Below are positions 1-28,899 of a stretch of 64,000 nt of DNA, piece by piece. The stretch is from NCBI GenBank assembly GCA_037447655.1, contig JBBHKE010003061.1, positions 209,665 through 273,664 on the forward strand. The letters are read 5' to 3'. Under the pieces are notes generated by a model. It ran no database searches. It was not told the origin of the DNA and saw nothing but the letters and a program-made list of their open reading frames with translations. Source of the DNA: Zygnema cylindricum (taxonomy: Eukaryota; Streptophyta; Zygnematophyceae; Zygnematales; Zygnemataceae). A program made the translations under genes and the position numbers. The stretch's first letter is position 1. Every line of letters starts with the position of its first letter.

Positions 1-1414
1 CCCACTCCCCCTCTTCCTCTCCGCCCACAACCTCTCCCTCCTTCTCAGCCCTCTCGGCCTTCTCCCTCTCCCCCACCATCGCCGCCCAGGCTGCCGTCCC
101 CACCGCCTCCTCTCCCTCCTCCGCCGAGGACGGTACGGAATGCGTCCGCCGTACCGCGGCCAGCAGCGCCTCGTCCGGCTTCTTCTCGATCTCCAGACTC
201 AGGCGCCGGCTCTTGCGGCGCTTCGCCCGGAATCCGTGGGAGATCCGCGGGGATCCGCCGGGCGTCTCTCCTCCCCCTCCCACCAGCAGTTCCGCGGCCC
301 TCACCGAGGAGGGCGTCTCGAGGCCGTAGCGCTCGCCGTCGAGGTCGAAGGCGCGGACGCCATCGTCCACTTCTGCGTCGATGGGCGACGTCGACGAATG
401 GAGGCGGGCGAAGTCGATGACTGTCGCGAAGTGGGCGGAGGGAGACATTAAAGCCGACTCGCCGCTCCCTCTCCCTGTACCCCCTTCTGCCCCTCCTCTT
501 CCTCCTCCCGAGTCGGGTCCGGTAGAAGCCCTGGAAACTCGGACCGGAGAGAGAGTCTTGGAGGACCCTATCCCTGCCGCCGCTCCCGACTCTCTCTCCC
601 ACTCCCCGCTCCCCTCCATGAGCCTCCTCGCCAGAGCCCCCTGGATGGGCGCGGAGGAGGACCTCCGGATGGCCGCCAGAAGCGCGAGATCCGGAGCCTT
701 GTCCACCTCCAAACTCAAACGCCTCCCTCTCCTCTTCGCCCTCCACGACCCGGGAACCTCCTCCTCCTCCTTCCCTTCCTCCTCCTTCTCTCCCTCCTCG
801 TTCCTTCCCCGTCCTCCCTCTCTCCCGAGTCTAGACTTTCCGTTCTCTCCTCCTACCGTCCGGCTCTCGGCGCTCAATCCGGGTGCTGACGTCAGCAGGT
901 CGGCGTTGGCCTGGGCCTCCCAGGCCTCCTGGTCGGCGGCAGTGGGGGGGAAGGGGAGGGGGGGAGAGGAGACGCCCTTCTTCCTCTTCTGGACCTCCAG
1001 ACTCAGTCTGCGACTCACGCGGCGACGAACTTTCCACTCTCCCTTCTCTTCTCTCTCCTCCTCCGAATCGGCATCGGCGGGATTGACCCTCTCCCTCTCC
1101 CCCGCCACCCCGGTCTCTCCCTTCTGAGAGGGGATGGGGTGAGAGATCTCCATGGATTTGGATTTCCGCGCCATGGCCGTCACGTCGCTCGCACCGGTGG
1201 AGGCAGTGGGGGGAGCGGAGACAGCAGCAGAGGGCTTTTCGGGTATGGAGAGGGGTGGAGGGAGAGAATCTAGGGGGGGAGGGACGTAAGGATTTGGAGA
1301 AGGAGCCGAGACGGCTTCCCTCCCTGCCCTCGAGGGCGGGCCGCGAGAGGATTTGCGGGAGGAGCGAGAGGGAGAGCCGTCTTTCACGGAGGGCGAGGAG
1401 GCGCAGTTGCCCAT
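1..1414 (-). CDS. N-terminally acylated (MGNCASS) protein with RRLSLE repeats, partial
   Basis: The reading frame is open for 471 codons from an ATG at 1414 to the left edge without a stop, so the 3' part lies outside the window. The start is chosen because the ATG has a strong context (gccgaaATGGGC), a stop lies just upstream, and the protein begins MGNCASS, a good N-myristoylation signal (Gly2) with Cys4 available for palmitoylation, implying membrane attachment. The rest is low-complexity, basic and acidic stretches with three copies of a motif: residues about 133-140, 231-251 and 403-423. Copies 2 and 3 share RRLSLE-x-x-K-x-PD-x-ALLAA-x-RR. RRLS is a classic basophilic kinase site, so the motif may be phosphorylated (inference). 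I do not recognise the family. A possible donor (TCG/gtgagg at about 304) exists, but the frame stays open through it. Other open frames here, on both strands, are shadows produced by high GC. Confidence 0.72.
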   Translation of the reverse strand, partial: MGNCASSPSVKDGSPSRSSRKSSRGPPSRAGREAVSAPSPNPYVPPPLDSLPPPLSIPEKPSAAVSAPPTASTGASDVTAMARKSKSMEISHPIPSQKGETGVAGERERVNPADADSEEEREEKGEWKVRRRVSRRLSLEVQKRKKGVSSPPLPFPPTAADQEAWEAQANADLLTSAPGLSAESRTVGGENGKSRLGREGGRGRNEEGEKEEEGKEEEEVPGSWRAKRRGRRLSLEVDKAPDLALLAAIRRSSSAPIQGALARRLMEGSGEWERESGAAAGIGSSKTLSPVRVSRASTGPDSGGGRGGAEGGTGRGSGESALMSPSAHFATVIDFARLHSSTSPIDAEVDDGVRAFDLDGERYGLETPSSVRAAELLVGGGGETPGGSPRISHGFRAKRRKSRRLSLEIEKKPDEALLAAVRRTHSVPSSAEEGEEAVGTAAWAAMVGEREKAERAEKEGEVVGGEEEGEW

Positions 1415-1420
1415 TTCGGC

Positions 1421-1434
1421 GGATTAGGGTTTGT
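1421..1434 (-). promoter_or_regulatory. telo-box (AAACCCTAAT) in the 5' leader
   Basis: The minus strand reads ACAAACCCTAATCC just upstream of the MGNCASS start codon. AAACCCTA is the plant telo-box, commonly found near the transcription start of growth-related genes. Its position, 7-20 bases before the ATG, fits a 5' UTR element. Function is inferred from known plant promoters only. Confidence 0.4.
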
Positions 1435-2981
1435 AAATACTAATTAGGGTTGCTGCAGTCTTGGCAGGCGGGGGGAGGCAGCGGCAGCGAAGGAGTTGGA
1501 TGACTAGCTGGTTCGAAAATAGGCGGTGAAAGATATTTAGGAGGCCTGCGATGGAGGCTAGCTTCGACAATGGGGGTCGAGAGAGGGAGAGGGAGAGGGA
1601 GAGGGAGAGGGAAAAGAGGGAGAAGAGGGAGAAGAGGGAGAAGAGGGAGAGGGCGAGCCAGACGAGGCAACCGAAAAGAGTACAATCATTCTAACTAAAG
1701 AAAGAGCCTATATTCCTTTTAAGACCTATAAGATCCTTCCTATTATTCCAGGCCTCTCCTCACCCTCTCTCTCTATCTACCTGTCTCTTTACACACTTTT
1801 TATCTTCTCCCCCTCCCTACCTTCCTCCTTCCCTCCCTCCCTCCCTCCCTCCCTCCCTCCCTATCTACCTGCCTCTTCTTCCCTCTCTATCCCTCACTCT
1901 CCATCCTAAAATCTTTCTCCACTCTCCTCCTCTCTTTTTCGGCATTAACTTTTCCTCTCTCTTCTCCCTCTCCCTCGCTCTCCCCCTCACTCCCCTCTCT
2001 CCCTCTCACGTTTTCCAGTGTACGGATCGTACACAAAAGTAAATATAATCTCGCAGGCACTCCGCTACCCGACAAGAGTCCAGATTCTCGTTTCTCCCAT
2101 TTCTGACGGCGCGAAGGGCCGCGGGCGACGTGACGCTCTGGCGGGCGGCGGGGATCGGGATTCGACCCTCGAATCGTACGCGCTCGCGATATTCGCTGAT
2201 CGTACGGCACGAATTCGCACGTGCGGCTGGGTCACCTCGCCGGGCGGCAGCATGTGGTGCCGTCCTCGTTGGCCGAGCGCAGTCGTACAGCTGGTTGTCG
2301 TCTTGCGACAGGGCCGACCGGCTCCCGGAATTAACTTTTTTCGCCGCGCGATTGGTGCGTGGCGACTTGGCAAGCGAGCGCGGGAAAACGAGCTGCTCGT
2401 TGCCGTACTGTACGGTAATGTACGGAGTGGCAGTAGACCGGATGTTAGGGGACGTTCAAGGGTACGAATGACAAACCGACAAAGCTGCTTTTTGTGGATT
2501 TATCGAACGGGTTTTGCCGCCGATAGATTTGGTGTTTCTTTTGGACAAGCGATATGTCGATGCGATATATCGAGTGACCGATATTCGCGATGCACGGTGC
2601 CGATGTGGCATCCCGAGTGACGCGATGGACGGTCGAGTTGGAGCCATTCGAACCGCGCTTGATAGGGTGCGATTGGCTAATGTCTCTATTGTGGCCTATA
2701 CTGGGAAGTGTGATCCCGCTCGATTTTGTTGGTTTTTGTGGGGAGCTCAAGTTTTAAGCGGAGGTTTAGGTTTAGGGACAGGGAGAGTTGGAAAGAAAAT
2801 GTGTGAATGGTGTGTTTTAGGCAACTTTGAGCCACAACTTGATCAACGCTTTGCATTATCAAGATGAGTTCGGCACATTTTAAAGGGGAATAAGTTGAAT
2901 AGGGTGAGTAATTGCAAAACTGCAATTATAGAAGCATTAGTGATTGTGCCTCTCTCGGTTAGTTTGTTTTTCATTTTGCAG
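1435..2981. other. upstream region of the MGNCASS gene, no gene recognised
   Basis: This stretch holds a GA-rich block at 1576-1665, a TCCC-type tract at 1826-1862, and a GC-rich, CGTAC-rich block at about 2030-2460. Long open frames across 2018-2620 occur on both strands of the GC-rich block, do not resemble a known family and are most likely chance. The promoter of the MGNCASS gene should lie in this stretch, but I see no clear TATA box. Confidence 0.4.
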
Positions 2982-3043
2982 GTATTCAAGTGCTTTCTAT
3001 GGTCCTTCCCGAGAAGCTTTGGACTCCAACCCTCGTTTTGGCG
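2982..3043 (+). pseudogene. hemB: isolated porphobilinogen synthase (ALAD) exon
   Basis: A 62-bp segment sits between a good acceptor (tttttcattttgcag) and a donor (GGCG/gtaaaat). With two bases supplied by a previous exon it reads (K)YSSAFYGPSREALDSNPRFG, which matches the conserved active-site region of delta-aminolevulinic acid dehydratase, usually YASAFYGPFREALDSNPRFGD; Phe is replaced by Ser after YGP. The enzyme joins two aminolevulinate molecules into porphobilinogen in tetrapyrrole synthesis, in plastids in plants. I find neither the preceding nor the following exon in the flanking kilobase, so this is a stray exon, either a captured fragment or the remnant of a lost gene. Confidence 0.6.
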
Positions 3044-4552
3044 GTAAAATATATATAAAAATATGTAAAAAACGTATGCATATATGGTTAATTGTGGTAA
3101 AGTGCAATGTGTGGGCTAATTCGGGAAATATTACGGGTGCTTGAACCTAGATAGGATATCCAGTACAGGATCTGCGACACATGTCACTCAGTTTTGACTT
3201 TGGTGTCCATATTGAAAGTGTGCGACTGTCTCGAGCACAAATACCAATTTTTTGTATTAAATTGTCCAGATAAAGTGTGCATCATGTACATGTATGATCG
3301 TTGATGACAAGTTTTTGCTAGTGGCTTTTTGATCCATGAGCATATAGTTAAAAAGGACATAGCATGCCGAAGGACCTTTGCCACTTTACTTTCTCAGGAT
3401 GATGGTCCTTCAAATACTTTCTCTAAGACGCAAAATGTATTGTCTTGAAAACCACTTTTGAAGTCTTGCAATGTGACAATGGTATGCATTTATTCGAATT
3501 TTCTTAGTTAGGAAGGCATTGTTGCCTATTAGTCAACGTTTATGTTCCAGTCAAAACGAGGTTTTGAAATAAAGCACAAAAAGGACATAATGGAGTATAA
3601 AACAATCCAGTGTAAAAACAAGGGACAGGAAGACATCTGGACATTTCCAGTGCACCAAGTATTTAACGATGTTCAACAGGAGCCCCTACAGGACGCCCAT
3701 TGCAGCAACCTGTAAACTGAAAATCAATAGTTACAGCAAACAATCAAACCCTAGACTCTGCTGAGCTCCAATCGCTGTTGAAAATATCCTAAAGACCTCT
3801 AAAACCCTCCATGAATCCACAGCACTGTTCCTGATCTAGTCAGGAACGGTGCTGAAGACTTTGAGACACTAAACTGAAACGGAACTACTCTAAGACGGAA
3901 TGAACTTCCAATCGCTACACTGAGTCGGAACTCACAACCTGTCACAGTTTGTGAATTCAAGAATCTTTGTCATGTCGACAATAAAAAATAACAAACATAA
4001 TTTTCTGTCACGCATTTACAAGGGGCAAGGGCTTGACATGTCACGCCGATAACATTTTCTGGCACCGCAGTTAATCCACTGATAAATAGATGGTGGAACT
4101 ATCCACTCCCAATTTGAAAAGGTTGTTTCCTAGAAAGGCACCCCCCACCAAACGAGATTCGATGAGAGCTCATCGAAATACATACAAACTAGAAGCAGGA
4201 AAACTGGAGAAGCTCGATATTATTGGTACAATCAACCAAAAACAAAAGACCAATTCCAGAGAGATCAGCCAACGTTTGGAAAGAAGTTGATTTCATTCTG
4301 CAATATATGCAAAGCAGTTAGAATTGAGCTGCTAAATAAGGTGAGAGGAGAGGTGAGAGTAGGTGAAAGGAATTGCCAGTAGCAAGAAGAAACATCAACA
4401 GGTCGCGAGAATGCCTTGCTTTAACCTTTTGACCCAAACACTGTGCACAAACTGCAAAACAAAAACTGAAAATGCAAAAATAAAAACTGCCTAAGTGAAT
4501 ACACCTGGTTATGTCAACGTTTTGAAGAAAATTGGGTATTTCTGTGCTCACT
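3044..4552. other. intergenic, 3' flank of the coiled-coil gene
   Basis: AT-rich DNA without supported coding sequence. It follows the orphan hemB exon and lies downstream of the stop codon of the large minus-strand gene, so its right part should contain that gene's 3' UTR and polyadenylation site. A short open frame at 4090-4290 resembles nothing I know. Confidence 0.4.
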
Positions 4553-20245
<15,693 letters not shown>

Positions 20246-21660
20246 ACTGTTGTTTTCTTGCAATGTCAGTAGAAAATAATTATTTTAGTACCTAAGAGTC
20301 TTTCCGGGTGTAAAACAGAGAACATCCTTATTGATTTGCTCCAGTGTTGGACTGATGGGACTACTCCAAGAAAGGAGATGAAAAACATGAGACTTCATAG
20401 CCGTTAGAGTTTGTTATCGTACAGAATGAAAAAAAAATAGAATATTCCGTATACAATACCGGTACAGTACACATCTGGTTTGAAATCAAGGGTCGTGCGG
20501 TCAGATCGTCTCGCATCTGATCGCCGCATCGTGTCAAAAACGTCGCGCAAACATCTGGCCTCGGCAGGACGCCGAGCTGCATCAAACGCATCGGAGGAGC
20601 CTCGACATATCGTGACGCAATGTGACGCCATAAGCGTCGCACTACACAGAAGCTTCTGAAGGATTTTCCATTGAAATGCGTAGTGCTGTGTATCGGTGAA
20701 AATCCTTACGCGATAAAACCAATAACGAATAATTATCGGTTATTGAACGGTGAGGGGTCCCGATTTATCGCTCGGGAAACTACAGTACAGTAACAAATGT
20801 TTTATCGCCGATAAGTGTAAAAAGTATAGTATACTATATCATCGTACACTATAATATACTGTATTGTATTTTACACATTATATAGGATGTTATGCCACAT
20901 CATGGAGTCCGTACGAAATAGTACAACTGTACGGTCTAGACAGTACAATTATCGCCAATAATTATGGGGCCGATTCTTATCGGTAATATGTCGCCATGTA
21001 TTTGTTCCTCGTCACGATATTTCCGTTGCCGATATATCGATCCAATAAATCGATTATCGGTAGATCAAAAAAAGGTACTTATCGGTTATCGGGAAATGGC
21101 TACCAATAGACAACACTAGAAATGCGGATCTGACGGTCAAATTATTTTCCAAATTCTTATGTGACTACTGGAAAGCGGTCCGTTGCAATATTATCACTTA
21201 TAGCCAGTACAGTTAAATTAGGGTGTTTACCAATGTGATCGTAACTTAAGGAACACAGGGTATGTCTCCATGTGCCAAAATAAAGTTTTTTTTGTCGTTT
21301 TCCTTAAAAACGTAGCATCGTACTAGTAGAATCACAACCGTACAAAGAAATTGAGAAATTGAAAGTACAATTTGCGTCATCTCCAAACATATAATGTACT
21401 ACATGTTGTCTCTTGTGTTTTTGACCCACGACCACTTCACGCCACGTCATCTTCAAATGTTAAGGACGTCTTCAAACGTTACGATCCGATTTGTTATAAA
21501 TTAAAGTATCGTCGTTTCACAAGTGGGAAAACATATTCTATCGTGTCAGAAAATTTCACTAGTTTCAGTCGATTTCAGACGACGATAAAAAGTACACGAT
21601 TATTGCATCCAATACGGAGATTTTTGCAAGGGTCTCGATAATTCATTGTCACTTTGCAGT
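20246..21660. other. intergenic, TATCG-rich, no gene recognised
   Basis: Upstream flank of the coiled-coil gene. From 20690 to 21090 it is crowded with TTATCG, CGATAA and ATCGGT words, many in inverted pairs. At 21240-21610 it contains MITE-like words also found in the inverted repeat arms (catgtgccaaaataaag, acgtcatcttcaaa). No exon could be supported. Confidence 0.5.
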
Positions 21661-22175
21661 GACTGGGAGGGGGGAAGCAAAGGTTCCGGCGACAGGCGAC
21701 GTCCACCAAACCAGCGACGGTAACCGGCGACCATTCGAAGTACGGATGGCGCTCATTACTTCATTCAATCATTGGCATGCATTTTGTTTGTACGGCGAAA
21801 AAATTTATCGTTGGGGACAGCGTGTTTGAGGAAAACGACATAAAATCCTCGATACTTTAAATAGACGGGCACCTTCTCCCCCATTCAACCAAAAGAAAAC
21901 AAAGAATAATTATAGCCACGAAGATACATCACGAGGAAAAGTACACTGGTACGTTTTTTGGTGTCAGTTTACATCCACTTCATATTCTTTTGTTTGCCAC
22001 GTGGCTCGATGTACCACAGTCGGCCCTTTTACAGTGCGCTCATTTTCAGCAACGTTGCATTTTGCATCCGATGGCGCTCGCGGTAATTCCTGCTGCTCGT
22101 TTTCCATCGAGGCCGATTCAGCCGACAACGAGCAGCGACGAGCCGCACGCGCGACATGACATGAAGCCGCAATGA
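21661..22175 (+). repeat. dispersed repeat R1, copy a
   Basis: About 500 bp, starting near ggcgacaggcgacgtccacc and passing gacagcgtgtttgaggaaaa and cattttgcatccgatggcgc. Related copies lie at 36405-36965 (same strand), 58290-58880 (opposite strand) and, partly, 46495-46780 (opposite strand). Non-coding and of unknown class. Confidence 0.8.
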
Positions 22176-22429
22176 AAACACAGACGGAAAAAAAAATAGC
22201 AGGAGAGACGTAATATCAAAGACGAGGTACGTGCCTAAAACGACAAATTATAGTCGAATCGAAAAGAGCGCGCTCAGGCCGTCCACACCCTTATTGTCAA
22301 TCCGTTACACACCGGGCCTCTTTCCCCACCTTTCTTCCCCTTCTCCAACGCTCGCTTCTTCCAATCTCTCCCGCCTCCCGCGCCCGTTTCAGTTTGCGAA
22401 GTCCACCAGTGCTCCCGTCCATCGACGTC

Positions 22430-23500
22430 GGAATGACATCGTAATTGTACGATGTCATTTTGTCAAATGGACGAGTACTCCCGTCACGACAAGCGTAAGA
22501 TCACACAACATTTTTTATTGGACAAGTATTAAAAAGATTAATGATTATGATACTTTCGCATGTAACCGAAACTTAGTCTTGTCACTTTGCTTTTTAGTGA
22601 AGATTCTCCGTACAGCAGCTTTCAGAGCATTCGTATGTAAAGAAATGAAATCGTAACTTTAGATTGTGATGGATGTAGACGTGGGTGTGATTTGTGACGA
22701 TTGTAGACGAGTACAAAACTCGCGACAATTGATGACGTTTACAAAATAAAAACGGTTGTAGACGTCTAGCTACTTGTGACATTGTAGATGTTTAGGGTTT
22801 GTGCCATTTTGACGTCACGCCTACTTATGGTAGCGTCGACGTCACTATTCCAAAACATTCCGCCATGGTTTCCCGATTTCGTTTTTTCGTCTGTTCTCAC
22901 TCTACTTGCCATCAAAATAAGGTAAAAGACAGCCAAAAGAAATATTTTTCATAGATCTTTTATTTGATACCTTTCTTGCCTTTTTTCATTGCAAGAATTG
23001 TGAGATAGACGCGTTAGTGGGAGAGGGAAAGAGAAAGAGGCGCTTTCACGTACTTCGCTTTTGCGAAATGGCGTTCGTTGATCGAAACCCCCTTCACGGC
23101 CCCTGTACGGAAAAAAAAGCACGGAAAAAAAGTCACGCACAGGCTGGAAACGTGCAGTGGTTTTTTTTTTTGGTACTCCGCGCACAAAAATTGTCAAAAC
23201 TTTCGACACATGCGACAGCATCTGCCTATTCGCTCACCTCATGTAACTATATTTAAAATCACCCCGCGAGGTGATTTTAAATCAAGTTTGAAGATGTGCT
23301 GAAGGGACGCGAAATTGGGTCGAAACGCACTAGACGACAAACTACATCGCGCTAGACGACAGACTGTAGTACATATAAAGTTTCAAGGTAACACAACTTG
23401 TACGGTGGTAATTTCAATTTTTTGGTACGGCTGCGGATTTTCACATTTTTTTCTAAGTTATGGGGGAAAACGACAGAAAATAACTGTAACTTTAGCACAT
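22430..23500. repeat. dispersed MITE-like repeat R2, copy a
   Basis: Contains cgaaacttagtcttgtcact, repeated GTTGTAGACG words, the GCGTCGACGTCAC box, a palindrome at 23253-23280 and the gtttgaagatg word. The same series occurs at 35460-36110 and, inverted, at 60050-60740, with a diverged relative at 33060-33490 and 62690-63130. It behaves as a module of about 1 kb and has no coding capacity. Confidence 0.75.
23253..23280. repeat. perfect-arm palindrome (AAAATCACC family)
   Basis: TTAAAATCACC-CCGCGA-GGTGATTTTAA forms a hairpin. The same palindrome, with small loop changes, occurs at 36063-36088, 60051-60078 and 60102-60126, each followed or preceded by the gtttgaagatg word. Confidence 0.8.
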
Positions 23501-23618
23501 GCGAAAGTACCCTTACTCTGTGCCATTTAAGTGGTTTGCGCGACTACGTTTGCCAAAGCTCGAAGCATGGTTAAAAAGTAGACGTTTTTTGGTAGTCCTT
23601 TTGTAGGCCGCCTTTAGC

Positions 23619-23804
23619 GTAAGTTGTGTTACGGGCTTTCCATGTGATATTCTTATATCGCTACTTTCATCAACGACCGTCCGATCGTCCGAATCTGACG
23701 ATAGTCCTATCGTAAGTTGTGTTATGGGCTTTTCATGTGATCTTCTTAGATCGTTACTTTCATCAACGACCGTCAGATCGTCCAAATCTGACGGTTTAAA
23801 TAAA
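23619..23804. repeat. 93-bp tandem repeat, two copies
   Basis: The unit beginning gtaagttgtgtta occurs at 23619 and 23712. The 93-bp period keeps a frame open on the minus strand, giving an apparent 31-residue protein repeat, but nothing suggests that it is translated. Confidence 0.8.
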
Positions 23805-24229
23805 AAGTCGCTCGAAACTCACAGAAAAAATATTTTTTTGTCCGATTTTTTTTTCAAATTTAGACATGACGTTTAATTATCTATCGATCCATGTGCAACT
23901 CAACCCTGTTACTATTTTATTTCATCTTGCGGCCAATACAATATGGGTCTTAAGGCCATCTTGTATGTTTTGCATACAATAGGCATATTGTATGGGCGTA
24001 CGGTCACCTACTTTTGAACTATGGCTCGAAGTGGTGTACAAAACGTGTCGCTGGATTATAGGATCTACGGTTACGATTCAACGACATATTCTTTATACAG
24101 ACCAGTACGACGCAAAATCCAAAGAGTTGTAGTACAATGATATATACAGTTGACGTGGTGCTGCTCCGAGGACCGCCGGGTGAGATAGGGGTGTACCACA
24201 TACTCAGGAGGTGTATGCGCGGACAAATC

Positions 24230-24480
24230 TTAATTTGCGCGGTTCAAATTTATAGTGGGATTTATGATGAGATAAATTTGACATCATCGAGAGATGGTAA
24301 AAGCTTGTAAATAGTATGTAATGGAATCTAATTAATTTATGGCAGTTAGTATTTGGCACTTATTTGTTTGTAGGAAGCTCACATAGGTATATTTTGATAT
24401 AAGCTTTGTGAGCTAAAATTAATCAATGTATTAGAAAAAGTAGGGACCGAAGATGTAATACTTTAGAGTTGTCGATTGTG
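24230..24480 (+). repeat. LTR-like fragment related to 43370-43490
   Basis: The sequence around ggaccgaagatgta and the preceding agctcac...aatcaatg words reappears at 43370-43490, next to the gypsy fragment. It is probably the end of an LTR of that element family (inference). Confidence 0.4.
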
Positions 24481-24513
24481 TAAAACATGGATGAGAGTCG
24501 TGGTTAATACTGT

Positions 24514-24775
24514 ATCTTTGTTGCGTTGAGATAATGTAAAGGCTTTCGAAGACTGTTTTTTTGTTCAAATCGTGTGTAGCTGCATTGAGTTCAGACAACA
24601 TAAAGGCTTTCGAAGACTGTTTGTTGTTCAAATCGTGTGTAGCTTTGTTGCGTTGAGATAATATAAAGGCGCTTGAAGACGGTTTATATTTCAAACCGTG
24701 TGTAGCTTTGTTGCGCTGAAATAATATAAAGGCTTTCGAAGATTGGTTGGTGTTCAAATCGTGTGTGACGGCAGG
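24514..24775. repeat. minisatellite of about 62 bp, four copies
   Basis: Four diverged units containing aaaggctttcgaagactg and ttcaaatcgtgtgtagc. The period stays near a multiple of three, so the minus strand reads as a protein repeat (SSKAF.LSQRNKATHDLN). There is no start context or neighbouring exon, so I treat it as non-coding. Confidence 0.8.
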
Positions 24776-24789
24776 TACAAGCGTCATAT

Positions 24790-26676
<1,887 letters not shown>

Positions 26677-27770
26677 TTTTTTTATAATTTTTCGTAAAAA
26701 AAAAAAAAATCCCGTTAAAAAAATATGTGAACAAATAATTAAAAATAAAAAATACGATAATAAATAAAATTATCAAAATTGAATTAATCATTATTTCAAT
26801 CAAATTGATATTGAAACAAAAAAAATAATAAAGATAAAAATAACCTATCATAGAAACATTATATATATAGAAAATGTAGATCGTCGAGTACACTTCAATC
26901 CTTCAAACTACCACCGCCGCAGTCATGTCCCATTCCCCATCTCCCTCAACCCTAAAAAACCCTTGTATTGATAATCATAAAAATAACAAGAAAAAAAACA
27001 GAGAGAGAGAGAAAGGGAGAGAGAGAGAGAGAGAGAGAAAGAGAGGGAGAAAAGAAAGCTCCCACCTGCTTATAAAACCAGTCTATCTCCTGTTGCCTCA
27101 GAAGACACACACCTCTCAGAATGAGGCCTCCCACGTGGGAAGGATAAGTCTCAGAGTAGGCCAGAGCCAGAGTGGAGCCCTAGGACCCACCAAGGATGAC
27201 CCACCTTCCTTCCCCCCACCCCCCAAAAAACCGAAACAATTCAAGGAGACAGTTCAAAAGATAATCTAAACGATAGTTCAAAAAGACAGCTCAAAAGGTA
27301 GTTCGAAATTAAAGCTCAAGAATAGTTTGAAAAACAGTTTGAAAGATACTTCAAAAATAAGTAAAAAAATGTTAAAAAAAATAAAAAAAAATGAATGGAT
27401 AGAATTTAGAAAAGGATACAAAAAAAGAATAGATGCGGAAGAAATAGAAAAAGAAAACAAAACTAGGTCAAACAAAATATGCATTTTCCATCTCACCCTC
27501 CCCATTCCTCCCCTCCGTCCCTCCTTCCTTCCCTCACCCCATTACCTTCCCAACACCTCTGCTGCTACCTCTCCTCTCCTCTCCTCCCCCCCCCCAAGAA
27601 ACCCTCTCTCTCACTTCTCCAACCCCAACTCCCTCCTCAGCTTCTCCATCTCCTCTCCTCTCCCCTCCTGTCCCCTCCCCCTCCCTGTCCCCACCTCCCC
27701 CCCTCCCCCTCCCCCTCCCCCCCTTCCCCCTCCCCCCTCCCCCGTCCCCCTCCCCCTCCCTCCCTCCCCT
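26677..27770. other. AT-rich spacer with GA and CT tracts
   Basis: Holds a GA run at 27000-27050, a repeated aaaag/ttcaaa stretch at 27240-27340 and a C/T-rich block at 27485-27780. On the minus strand a possible exon at 27063-27125 (ILRGVCLLRQQEIDWFYKQ) ends in a donor-like gtggga, but I cannot connect it to anything. Confidence 0.35.
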
Positions 27771-27773
27771 CTC

Positions 27774-27945
27774 TCACTTCTCCAACCCCAGCTCCCTCCT
27801 GAGCTTCTCTATGTCCTCCACCAGGTGCCACGTGTCATTCTCCTCCAGACTGCCACGTGGCAGGGAGGCTCCACAGGCTGGATCGAAAAATCGAGCGTGG
27901 TGGTGCTGTAACAACCGGCACCGGGCCGCTGCGGAGGACTGGGGG
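27774..27945 (-). CDS. possible terminal exon ending EKLRRELGLEK
   Basis: After a CT-rich tract and the acceptor-like tcccccag, the minus strand reads about 57 codons, including DTWHLVEDIEKLRRELGLEK followed by TGA. The last 40 bases are partly repeated at 27607-27648, so a segment of this end was duplicated. It lies downstream of the LptB-type exons on the same strand and might have been the last exon of a chimeric gene. Function unknown. Confidence 0.3.
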
Positions 27946-28017
27946 AGGGGAGGGGGAGAGGACGTAAGGAGAAAGGTCATGTTAAAGGGGAGGGGTGAAG
28001 GGGAGAAGGTGGAGAGG

Positions 28018-28265
<248 letters not shown>

Positions 28266-28313
28266 TAAGAAGATAACAAAGAATTATCGTGGAGAGGGAG
28301 AGGGAATACACAC

Positions 28314-28412
28314 TTGAATTCTTGCTTTCTGATTTTCTCGAGGGACTCCTGTCTCTTGGAGGATGAGAAGCATATTGTCTCTCACACTAAGACTGCGAAA
28401 AATGCTGGATTC
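28314..28412 (-). pseudogene. LptB-type ABC ATPase, exon 3 (copy a)
   Basis: A 99-bp exon (33 codons) between acceptor ctcaaaag and donor ATTCAA/gtgtgt. It reads ESSIFRSLSVRDNMLLILQE, which matches the segment after GIGYLPQ in LptB-type ATPases (xASIFRxLSVxDNLL). These ATPases power transport through ABC exporters; plants have relatives at the chloroplast envelope. It follows exon 2 (28555-28716) in frame. The other exons, including the signature motif and Walker B, are missing. Confidence 0.7.
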
Positions 28413-28554
28413 CTTTTGAGATTCCATAAAACAGAAACGGAATTTTTTTTTTTTAAGAAACGAAAAAAAAGAAAACGGAAAAAAGAGAACATGAAAGGAA
28501 CAAAAAAAAATGGTAAGAAAAAACCCTTCAACAACCCAAAAAACTCTACATCAC

Positions 28555-28716
28555 CTGAGGCAGATACCCAATTCCCAGCCTTGCCCTAAGCTCCAAAGGA
28601 AAATTTGTTATATCGAGATTCTGAAATTGGACGTTTCCTTGTGAGGACTTCTCTCTCCCCACTCGTAAACTGAAAGCCGTACTTTTTCTAGCCCCATTTG
28701 AACCCAAAAGTCCAAC
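28555..28716 (-). pseudogene. LptB-type ABC ATPase, exon 2 (copy a), broken Walker A
   Basis: A 162-bp exon of 54 codons, acceptor gaagttttggtag, donor CCTCAG/gtgatg. It starts VGLLGSNGARKSTAFSLRVG and ends RARLGIGYLPQ, the LptB hallmark. The Walker A loop, GPNGAGKTT in the copy at 52782, is GSNGARKST here; loss of the glycine before the lysine should abolish ATP binding. The preceding exon is missing, removed together with DNA between two TTTCAG-type repeats. Confidence 0.75.
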
Positions 28717-28899
28717 CTACCAAAACTTCCAATGCCGTTTAGCAAAAATAAAAACACAACACAAAAAAAGCATAAAAAAAATAAAACGGACAACGAGGCG
28801 CGAGAAACGCCAGTAAAATAAAACATTGTTTTATATATGTTACGACAATTCTGTCAGTCGTCACTTCACTTTTTTGCAATCCTAGAAGAAATTCTAAAG

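Noticed and set aside
45-746. 233-codon minus-strand frame and 248-codon plus-strand frame (381-1127)
   Set aside because: Both overlap the 471-codon MGNCASS frame in other registers. Only the latter has the repeated RRLSLE motifs and a proper start; the others are GC-rich shadows.
2018-2620. 200-codon plus-strand frame and overlapping minus frames
   Set aside because: GC-rich block open in several frames on both strands, with no family resemblance and no splice context.
24431-24787. Minus-strand 118-codon frame with a 20-residue protein repeat
   Set aside because: Explained by a minisatellite whose period is near a multiple of three; no start or exon support.
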